6,880 nt of DNA, from NCBI GenBank assembly GCA_946479005.1, contig CAMLEM010000093.1, forward strand, positions 1-6,880. Reading direction: 5' to 3'. The number at the start of each line of letters is the position of its first letter. The first letter of the stretch is position 1. Origin of the DNA: an uncultured Chitinophagaceae bacterium. Lineage in GTDB: Bacteria > Bacteroidota > Bacteroidia > Chitinophagales > Chitinophagaceae. Shown here one piece after another: positions 1-5,856 of this stretch. The notes under the pieces were generated by a model that was not told where the DNA came from, ran no database searches, and saw only the letters and a program-made list of their open reading frames with translations. The position numbers and the translations under genes are program-made.

Positions 1-451
1 CAGTGCCAAAACAATGAAGGAAGACGTGATCCAGGGATATAAACTTGGCGCCGATGACTACATCACCAAACCTTTCGATAGTGAAGTGCTCCTCCTGAAG
101 ATCAAGGCGATCCTGAAGCGCAACGAGGAGATGAACAAGGAAACCGAGAACAAGGAGTACGATCTTTCCAGCTATCATTTCAATCCCAAGCTGCGGCAGC
201 TTTCCCATAATGGCATCACGCAAACGCTTTCCCCCAAGGAAAATGAATTATTGAAAATGCTGGCTGAGCACCTGAACGATCTTCTCCCCCGCGAACAGGC
301 CCTTAAAAAGATCTGGGGCAGCGATACTTACTTCAACGGGCGCAGTATGGATGTTTACATTGCCAAGCTGCGAAAATACCTGAAGGATGACGATAAGATC
401 GAGATCGTGAACATTCACGGGAATGGCTTCCGGCTGGTCGTACAGGGTTAA
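1..451 (+). CDS. OmpR/PhoB-family response regulator, C-terminal part (5' end outside window)
   Basis: The reading frame is open from base 2 to the TAA at 449-451, giving 149 visible residues that begin S-A-K-T. The ATG at 14 is internal, because the preceding residues continue a receiver domain. Visible receiver elements are the switch Ser followed by Ala-Lys (residues 1-3) and the YITKPF block with the invariant Lys-Pro (residues 20-25). The phosphoacceptor Asp and the acidic pocket lie upstream of the window. A charged linker (about 38-54) leads to a complete winged-helix effector domain (about 56-147). It has LSPKENELL at the first helix, a recognition helix around RSMDVYIAKLRKYL, and the wing-hairpin motif GNGFRL. 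Such proteins bind DNA as dimers after phosphorylation by a sensor histidine kinase. The cognate kinase is not in the window and the target genes cannot be told. Family assignment is very secure; a specific gene name is not justified. Confidence 0.95.
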   Translation, partial: SAKTMKEDVIQGYKLGADDYITKPFDSEVLLLKIKAILKRNEEMNKETENKEYDLSSYHFNPKLRQLSHNGITQTLSPKENELLKMLAEHLNDLLPREQALKKIWGSDTYFNGRSMDVYIAKLRKYLKDDDKIEIVNIHGNGFRLVVQG

Positions 452-460
452 GCTTCCCGG

Positions 461-1486
461 TCACCATAATGTTCCTGCTGTCCCCGGCCTTTTTCGCCCC
501 AAATGCTCATAAGCTTTAGCGGTGACCTCTCGGCCGCGCGGTGTTCTTTGTAAAAACCCTTCCTGGATCAGGAAAGGTTCATAAACCTCCTCAATGGTAC
601 CCGCTTCTTCCCCTACGGCGGTGGCGATGGTGCCTATTCCCACCGGGCCACCCTTGAATTTTTCGATGATGGTCAGCAGGATCCTGTTATCCATTTCATC
701 AAGCCCGTGTTCATCCACATTGAGCGCCTTCAGCGCGTGAATCGTGATACCCAGGTCGATATTTCCATCATTCAATACCTGTGCGAAATCCCTAACCCTT
801 CTAAGCAGGCTGTTGGCGATCCTTGGCGTGCCCCTGCTCCGTCGGCCGATCTCGGCGATCGCGTCCCTGCTGATCTTTACATTGAGGATGTTGGCCGATC
901 GGAGAATGATACTATTCAGAATATCGTGCGTATAATATTGGAGGCGGGCCTTGATCGCAAACCGGGAAAGCAGCGGCGCAGTCAATAGACCGCTTCGGGT
1001 AGTGGCGCCAACCAGTGTAAATGGATTCAGGTTGATCTGTATGCTTCTTGCGTTGGGGCCTGAATCGATCATTATGTCGATCCGGAAATCCTCCATTGCC
1101 GCATAAAGATATTCCTCCACCACCGTGCTCAGCCGGTGTATCTCATCTATGAAAAGAACATCGTGCGGCGAAAGGCTGGTCAGTAATCCCGCCAGGTCGC
1201 CCGGCTTTTCGATCACCGGGCCGGATGTTTCTTTTATCTGCACACCCAGTTCATTGGCGACGATCCGGGACAATGTGGTTTTACCCAGACCGGGCGGGCC
1301 GTGAAAAAGAATATGATCCAGGGCTTCTCCCCTGATCTTGGCTGCCTTGATGAAGATGCGAAGATTTTCAATGATCTGTTCCTGCCCCGCGAACTCCTCA
1401 ATATGAGCAGGCCGGATATTATTCTCAAATTCCCGGTCTGCTGCGCTAAGGGATGATCTCTCACTGTTTAGATTCTCGTTGGGCAT
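461..1486 (-). CDS. ruvB: Holliday junction branch migration DNA helicase RuvB
   Basis: This 341-residue protein is full length for RuvB, the AAA+ hexameric ATPase that pumps DNA through the RuvA-bound Holliday junction so that RuvC can resolve it in recombination and repair. Visible motifs are Walker A GPPGLGKT (63-70), Walker B LFIDEIHR (111-118), sensor 1 GATTR (160-164), the arginine finger in LLSRF (Arg175), sensor 2 RGTPRIAN (218-225) and the C-terminal winged helix with QRTPRGR (313-319). No key residue is missing. The start is well fixed: an in-frame TAA (1496-1498) lies three codons upstream, and the next Met is at residue 131, past Walker A. There is no Shine-Dalgarno sequence, only an AT-rich leader, as is common in Bacteroidota. 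ruvA and ruvC are not adjacent. The gene converges on the response regulator with a 9-bp gap. A hairpin ends 13 bases before the ATG, so its promoter must overlap that hairpin or lie in the end of the upstream gene. Confidence 0.98.
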   Translation of the reverse strand: MPNENLNSERSSLSAADREFENNIRPAHIEEFAGQEQIIENLRIFIKAAKIRGEALDHILFHGPPGLGKTTLSRIVANELGVQIKETSGPVIEKPGDLAGLLTSLSPHDVLFIDEIHRLSTVVEEYLYAAMEDFRIDIMIDSGPNARSIQINLNPFTLVGATTRSGLLTAPLLSRFAIKARLQYYTHDILNSIILRSANILNVKISRDAIAEIGRRSRGTPRIANSLLRRVRDFAQVLNDGNIDLGITIHALKALNVDEHGLDEMDNRILLTIIEKFKGGPVGIGTIATAVGEEAGTIEEVYEPFLIQEGFLQRTPRGREVTAKAYEHLGRKRPGTAGTLW

Positions 1487-1490
1487 TGTG

Positions 1491-1525
1491 TAAAATTAAG
1501 CATCCCGGCGCAGTGGCCGGGATGC
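1491..1525 (-). terminator. Probable intrinsic terminator of the 1379-residue protein gene
   Basis: A perfect 10-bp inverted repeat (arms 1500-1509 and 1516-1525, 6-base loop, six G-C pairs) is followed on the minus strand by the T-rich run TTAATTTTA. It starts 23 bases after the TAG stop (1549-1551) of the upstream minus-strand gene, as expected of a terminator. The T-run is interrupted by two adenines, so termination may be incomplete. Because the run lies 5-13 bases before the ruvB ATG, the structure may also act as a leader element of ruvB. Confidence 0.75.
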
Positions 1526-1548
1526 GTTTAAAAATTAGCAGGTTAAAA

Positions 1549-4500
1549 CTATTTCGCTATGATGACCGGGAACGTCTTCTCGGAAGACCTCACACCATCA
1601 TCATAATAAAGCTTCACCATATAAGTGCCCGAAGGCAGGTGGGTCAGGTCAATGGGTATCACTCTTCCATAAACCAGGCCACCCCAATCCCTCACCAGGA
1701 GTTGTCTGCCCCAACTGTCATACACGCGCATTCCCAGGAAATTATAGAGGGCGCTGTTGATCTGGATATTAAACTGGCCATTGTTCGGGTTCGGATAAAT
1801 GATCACTCCATTATCACGAAGCAGCCGAAGCCTTTCAGGACAATCCTCCACTTTCGCCACCGTAGTAGCGCTGGAAGTACATCCTAACGGATCCGTGTAA
1901 GTGTAGGTGAGTGTATAGGTACCCACGGCCGATGCCGAAGGAACAAAATTGAATCCGGAAACACCGATGCCGCTCCAGCTTCCTCCCACAGGTGTACCTG
2001 TCAGCGAAACAAGCGTATCCGTGAGGCAGATCTTACCGAGAGGCTGAACGGTAACATTGGGGTTTGTAACTGTAAGGATCGCCGCGTTGGAAGTAACTGT
2101 CTGTCCGCAGCTATTCGTTACAATGACGCGGTAGCGGTTATTGTTCATCGCCAGTGTAACGTTAGGCACGGTCAACGTGGCGGTATATGAACCATTGGTA
2201 GTAAGGTTTGTCCAGTTTGCTCCACCATCGGTACTTACCTGCCATTGGAAGATCGTTGGAGGCGGAACAGAGCCTGCCGTTCCCACGCTAAACGTGGCGG
2301 TTTGTCCCACACATCTAACGCTGTTGGCGGGCTGAGCCGAGATCACCGGTGTGGTGCCGATATTCAGCACCGCATTGGAAGAAGTGACCGCTGGCGGACA
2401 GGTTCCGGAAACAACGACTGTGTAAGTTCCGGCATTGCCTGCAGCCACATTCGAGATCGTCAGCGTATTTGTCGTAGATCCTGAGATCTGTGCATTATCC
2501 ACGAGGTTCACTCCATTCCTTCTCCACTGGTAAGTCAGGCCTGTTCCTGTTGCCGTTACCGTATAAACCACGTTGAAACCGGGGCAGATCGTTTGTGTAG
2601 CCGGCGCAGGTTGAACCGTGATGGCAGGTAATTGATTTACCGTAACCGTGATCGTGTTGGTACCTGTACAGCCATTTATTGTAGAAGTAGCGGTATAAAC
2701 CGTGGTGGTTGTCGGTTTCGCATACACAATACTTACCGGTGTACCTGTATAAGGAATGGTTGCCGCGGGGTCTGTATAAAGCCCGGTAGTGGGACTGAAT
2801 ACTACGGTTGGCGGAATATCAAAATGGATACTCCAGTTACCGATATAACCAACATCACCGCCGGTATCGTCCACCACGTAAAGTCTCCAGGTTCCATTGT
2901 GATTACCATTTCCAAAGGATGCCAAAGTTGGATTTGCCTGGGAAACTGAACCCGGACCGGGGGCTGCAAAAGCATCCGGTGTACCGTAATTCGTCGGCTT
3001 GTAAGTACCGCCCGGGCTGAGGGCAGCATCCGCCAGCGTAGCAGCTGCTGCATCGTCAAGCACATAGTCCACTCCTACTGCATCGCTTCCGCCTCCGGCG
3101 TCAGACATCAGGAGCACTGCGGTACCTGATGGTGAAACCAATACCACATCCAGGTCATCGGGGAAGGTATGATTGATATTTCCAAGCTTCACGGAACGAA
3201 CAACCGGTCCTGAGGCGGGAAGTCCGTTCACGATAAGTGTAGAGGGATATGGTCCGCCGATTCCTGAACTATTGGCCGGCTGCCCTGCCGGGGCTTCCGT
3301 GGTGGCAGGCTGTGTAAATGTTTGCGCAACTGCCGGAACCACGCTCGCCGTGATCGGCTGGATCGTACCATTACAGATCGTGGGTGCTGCCGGGTTGAAG
3401 GTGATCACAGGAGTCTGGTTGATCGTCACCGACACGTTGGTCGACACGCTGCAACTTATGCCATCTGTGGAGGTAAGCACATAATTGTGTGTACCAAACG
3501 GTATGTTGGTTACTGTGAAATTTGCTGTACTTCCGAAAGTTCCGGTGGAAGCATTTTGTGTGATCGTTCCGGGGCCGCCGGTAAGTGTATGTGTGTAAAC
3601 TGCCGGTCCCAGGATCTGCCAGTCAACTAGCACACCAGCATCACCAACGAAAGCATCTGAGGCGTTCAATACCCAGTTTCCTGCACCATTACAGGGGAAA
3701 CTGAGACCTGCCCAGTTATGAGATGCACCTGAAGCATCAGAAGGGAGATAGCTTCCGGGTGCCACGAAACCGGAGCCCGAGGGACTTTCAGGAATTACAG
3801 TCGCTGCGGACAGGTCGAACGTATATACTCCGGGCGGAGGGGCACCCCCGCTCGCTGTTCCCAGGTTATCGGAATTTCCGAATGTAAGAGGTGGTACGCC
3901 GGGCCTGTCGAAGAGGAAGGTGGTACCGCAGGGACTTGTCAAAGAGAACGTGACATCTCCGATCCAGGTATGATGAGCCTGGATCCTTACTCGCAGATCC
4001 CCGGCATTTGCAAAATTAATTCCTGATGGAAGCGTGATCGTGGAGTTCACCCCTGCCGGGTTTCCTTCGGGGATGGCCAGGTTGACGGTGCCTGATGAAC
4101 CCAGTACACTCAGGCCCGAAAGGTAGCCCCCACTCACCGTACCCGTAACCGTTGCTGCGCCGGGTGAACAAATCGTGGTCACTGTAGACGAAACGTTCGA
4201 ATGTACGGGGTTACCTACATTAAGAGTGAATTCAGCTGTGTTGGCAGAAGCTCCTCCATTGGCACAGGTAACTGTTACAATGTAATATGTGGTAGCTGAA
4301 GGTGCATTGAAAGTATAACTGGTTCCTGTAGCGCCGGGAATATTGGTATAGGGCCCACCCGGAGTGTTCGAAGATTTCCACTGGATCTGGATACCCTGAG
4401 TGGTTGACTGGCCGCTTAAGGTCAGCGTGGTTGAGGTTCCGTTACAGGTACTGGAAACCCCACCGATCGAACCCGCTGTGGGAGTGCCATTGCAAACGGC

Positions 4501-5688
4501 AAGCGCACAACTGGATCCGGTGATGGTTATGCCATCGATGAAGGCGCCGGTATTTCCGAAACTTGAATCCGTGGCTCTTCTCCATCTTAATACGATACTC
4601 TGGCCGTTGGCCGATGCCGGTAAATTCACAGTTGTGGTAACCCAGCCACCGCTGTTGCCTGTCCAGGCCTGCCGACCACCAATGGGGTTACCGAAATTAA
4701 TACTGATCGCCTGGTTATAACCTCCTGTTACAAAGGAGCCACCCGCAGCCAGGATATCCTGGAATGGTCCACCACCGATCGATATTTCAAGTACCAATCC
4801 ATCAAAACCGGTTTCAAGATTATTATTCCGGCGGAAACTAAGCTGGGCCGTCGGCGATATGATCGGGAAAGGCCGTGAATCCAGCAACTCGTCTGAAATG
4901 CAGTTCGCGTTATTTACAAAAGCAGAATTGGGAGGAGAATCAAATGTTGTGGAAACCGTCGCCCAGGGATTGGAGCTGGCACAATCGGCAGGCGTGGAAG
5001 CTACCCAGGATGCCGGGAGGGCCGGAGCCACTACCAGGTCAAAAGACTCGGCGCAATCGGCAAAGGTCTGGCAACCGGTCAGTGAGATCTCGTCAATGGA
5101 TGCTCCCGTGGATCCGATACTGCTGTCCGTCGCCCTTCTCCAGCGGAATACAACATTCTGACCACTCGCTCCAGCCGGCAGATTTACTGTGGTTGTTGAC
5201 CATCCGGCAGTATTTCCGGTCCAGGCCTGCCTGCCCCCGATGGGGTTACCGAAATTCACGCTGATCGCCTGGTTATACCCGCCGGTTACAAATGAACCAC
5301 CGGCTGTTATAATATCCTGGAAAGCACCGCCATTTATGGAGATCTCCAAAACCATCCCGTCAAAACCATTCTCCAGGTTTACATTACGGCGGAAAGTCAG
5401 TTGCGCATTTGGAAGTGTTATGGAATAGCTGGGTGAAACAATGATCTCGTCTGAAATACAATTTGGTCCATTTACACTGGCTGAATTGGGAGGTGAGTCA
5501 AAAGGACTCGTGACAGTTACCCAGGGATTGGAGGCCGCACAATCGGTCAGCGTGGTAGCCGTCCAGCCGGCAGGTAACGCAGGTGCACTCACGCCGTCAA
5601 AATTCTCGGTACACTGGGCTGATGCCTTGTTTCCAAAGGCAATCAATAATAAAAATGCGGATACAAAAGAAATGTAGAGCTTTCTCAT
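1549..5688 (-). CDS. Large secreted multidomain protein: tandem jelly-roll-like repeats, Ig-like modules, two P-like domains, T9SS type A sorting domain
   Basis: A 1379-residue protein. Residues 1-24 form a Sec signal peptide (basic MRK, hydrophobic FVSAFLLLIAF, cleavage after ASA), which supports this start. Two gapless 186-residue repeats follow (26-211, 212-397), resembling the MAM/jelly-roll type of secreted module. Next come an Ig-like domain (about 400-492) and two proprotein-convertase P-domain-like modules (about 524-694, with HTWIGDVTFSLTSPCGTT; about 788-958, with HTFPDDLDVVLVSPSGTA and GTWRLYVVDD). Each P-like module sits inside Ig-like sequence. Two more Ig-like domains (about 1021-1110, 1114-1208) and a third such segment (about 1210-1280) precede a T9SS type A sorting domain (about 1297-1379, beginning YPNPNNGQF). 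No peptidase, glycosidase or other catalytic motif is visible. It is presumably exported by Sec, carried across the outer membrane by T9SS and anchored or released at the cell surface. An adhesive or matrix role is inference. It is not a lipoprotein, since the residue before the first Cys is Gln. The gene is bounded by terminators on both sides and is probably monocistronic. Confidence 0.93.
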   Translation of the reverse strand: MRKLYISFVSAFLLLIAFGNKASAQCTENFDGVSAPALPAGWTATTLTDCAASNPWVTVTSPFDSPPNSASVNGPNCISDEIIVSPSYSITLPNAQLTFRRNVNLENGFDGMVLEISINGGAFQDIITAGGSFVTGGYNQAISVNFGNPIGGRQAWTGNTAGWSTTTVNLPAGASGQNVVFRWRRATDSSIGSTGASIDEISLTGCQTFADCAESFDLVVAPALPASWVASTPADCASSNPWATVSTTFDSPPNSAFVNNANCISDELLDSRPFPIISPTAQLSFRRNNNLETGFDGLVLEISIGGGPFQDILAAGGSFVTGGYNQAISINFGNPIGGRQAWTGNSGGWVTTTVNLPASANGQSIVLRWRRATDSSFGNTGAFIDGITITGSSCALAVCNGTPTAGSIGGVSSTCNGTSTTLTLSGQSTTQGIQIQWKSSNTPGGPYTNIPGATGTSYTFNAPSATTYYIVTVTCANGGASANTAEFTLNVGNPVHSNVSSTVTTICSPGAATVTGTVSGGYLSGLSVLGSSGTVNLAIPEGNPAGVNSTITLPSGINFANAGDLRVRIQAHHTWIGDVTFSLTSPCGTTFLFDRPGVPPLTFGNSDNLGTASGGAPPPGVYTFDLSAATVIPESPSGSGFVAPGSYLPSDASGASHNWAGLSFPCNGAGNWVLNASDAFVGDAGVLVDWQILGPAVYTHTLTGGPGTITQNASTGTFGSTANFTVTNIPFGTHNYVLTSTDGISCSVSTNVSVTINQTPVITFNPAAPTICNGTIQPITASVVPAVAQTFTQPATTEAPAGQPANSSGIGGPYPSTLIVNGLPASGPVVRSVKLGNINHTFPDDLDVVLVSPSGTAVLLMSDAGGGSDAVGVDYVLDDAAAATLADAALSPGGTYKPTNYGTPDAFAAPGPGSVSQANPTLASFGNGNHNGTWRLYVVDDTGGDVGYIGNWSIHFDIPPTVVFSPTTGLYTDPAATIPYTGTPVSIVYAKPTTTTVYTATSTINGCTGTNTITVTVNQLPAITVQPAPATQTICPGFNVVYTVTATGTGLTYQWRRNGVNLVDNAQISGSTTNTLTISNVAAGNAGTYTVVVSGTCPPAVTSSNAVLNIGTTPVISAQPANSVRCVGQTATFSVGTAGSVPPPTIFQWQVSTDGGANWTNLTTNGSYTATLTVPNVTLAMNNNRYRVIVTNSCGQTVTSNAAILTVTNPNVTVQPLGKICLTDTLVSLTGTPVGGSWSGIGVSGFNFVPSASAVGTYTLTYTYTDPLGCTSSATTVAKVEDCPERLRLLRDNGVIIYPNPNNGQFNIQINSALYNFLGMRVYDSWGRQLLVRDWGGLVYGRVIPIDLTHLPSGTYMVKLYYDDGVRSSEKTFPVIIAK
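2815..3327 (-). other. Second P-like (proprotein convertase P/Homo B-type) domain, apparently nested in an Ig-like module
   Basis: This segment encodes residues about 788-958 of the 1379-residue protein. The P-domain signature is clear: a HT-x-x-DDLDVVLVSPSGT strand pair, the LLMSDAGG turn, a VDYVLDDAA segment, GTYKPTNYG, and a closing NGTWRLYVVDD...GNWSIHF. Unlike the first copy it has no cysteine. Flanking residues 759-787 (VITFNPAAPTICNGTIQPIT) and 959-1017 (FSPTTGLYTDPAATIPYTGT onwards) read as the two halves of one Ig-like module. Domain identity is fairly secure; the exact edges are estimates. Confidence 0.75.
3607..4119 (-). other. First P-like domain, apparently nested in an Ig-like module
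   Basis: This segment encodes residues about 524-694 of the 1379-residue protein. It shows the P-domain pattern: an AIPEGNPAGVNSTITLPS entry, HTWIGDVTFSLTSPCGTT, FLFDRPG, a FDLSAATVIPE segment and a closing GNWVLNASDAFVGDAGVLVDWQI. Cys587 and Cys666 could form a disulfide that the second copy lacks. The flanks (about 495-523 with TTICSPG, and 695-757 ending GISCSVSTNVSVTIN) look like one split Ig-like module. Boundaries are approximate. Confidence 0.7.
4498..5055 (-). repeat. Tandem repeat copy 2 (558 bp, 186 codons)
   Basis: Encodes residues 212-397. It aligns with copy 1 without a gap: the Cys-start, DCASSNPW, FDSPPNSA, NCISDE, GGSFVTGGYNQAIS, NFGNPIGGRQAWTGN and RWRRATDSS blocks all recur exactly 186 residues later. 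At the DNA level, for example, CCAGGCCTGC occurs at 4663 and again at 5221, 558 bases apart. Many differences between copies fall at third codon positions, so the duplication is not recent. Confidence 0.93.
5056..5613 (-). repeat. Tandem repeat copy 1 (558 bp, 186 codons)
   Basis: Encodes residues 26-211, directly after the signal peptide. Each repeat opens with C-x-E-x-FD and contains three cysteines at matching places (26/212, 50/236, 77/263). The FDG-MVLEISINGGAFQDI stretch and the closing GASIDEISL strand resemble the MAM/concanavalin-like jelly-roll modules found in secreted bacterial proteins. The fold call is inference from sequence style; the repeat itself is directly visible. Confidence 0.93.
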
Positions 5689-5715
5689 AGCCGTTTTAGA
5701 GTTGGTTGAATAAAT

Positions 5716-5735
5716 GGACCCTTCGCGAAGAATCC
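5716..5735 (-). promoter_or_regulatory. Leader hairpin or operator-like palindrome upstream of the 1379-residue protein gene
   Basis: The perfect 10-base palindrome CTTCGCGAAG (5721-5730) is flanked so that the minus-strand RNA could form an 8-bp stem, two pairs being G-U, with loop CGCG. It lies 28-47 bases upstream of the ATG. It could be an mRNA leader stem-loop or a dimeric-regulator site. No trans factor can be named. Confidence 0.4.
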
Positions 5736-5739
5736 GTTT

Positions 5740-5747
5740 CTAAGGTA
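5740..5747 (-). promoter_or_regulatory. Candidate Bacteroidota -7 promoter element
   Basis: The minus strand reads TACCTTAG, one mismatch from the Bacteroidota -7 consensus TAnnTTTG, about 50 bases before the ATG. I see no convincing TTTG-type -33 box at the right distance, so this is a weak candidate. If used, transcription would start close to the first base of the hairpin at 5716-5735. Confidence 0.3.
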
Positions 5748-5805
5748 TGTATTTTTTCCTTCGCCCTGATATTCGGCTCATTTAATTTTCAGCGCATTAA
5801 CCGGC

Positions 5806-5840
5806 AAAAAAAAGCCGGCCCCCTGGGCCGGCCTTTTTTT
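5806..5840. terminator. Strong bidirectional intrinsic terminator
   Basis: An all-G-C 8-bp stem (5814-5821 with 5825-5832, 3-base loop) is flanked by eight A residues on the left and seven T residues on the right, so both strands carry a hairpin followed by a T-run. It begins 16 bases after the TAA of the minus-strand gene ending at 5857, which it must terminate. No plus-strand gene approaches from the left, so the reverse activity would only block antisense transcription. A second short inverted pair (CCGGC 5801-5805 with GCCGG 5814-5818) could compete with the main stem. Confidence 0.92.
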
Positions 5841-5856
5841 GCCATTCTGGTTTTTG

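Noticed and set aside
1453..1887. Plus-strand open frame of 144 codons across the ruvB start and the 3' end of the large gene
   Set aside because: It is antisense to two well-supported genes, crosses the terminator hairpin, and its translation is rich in His, Arg and Ile with no recognisable domain. It is a shadow frame.
5602..5622. Lipoprotein signal (Cys just after the signal peptide, ASAQC)
   Set aside because: A lipobox needs Gly, Ala or Ser just before the Cys. Here it is Gln, so signal peptidase I cleavage after ASA is the better reading and the T9SS sorting domain explains surface delivery.
4400..5677. Several plus-strand open frames of 78-129 codons (4400-4720, 4859-5161, 4875-5264, 5189-5428, 5441-5677)
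   Set aside because: They are antisense to the tandem repeat region. Similar frames recur in both copies (for example around 4690 and 5248) simply because the DNA is duplicated. None has a domain or independent support.
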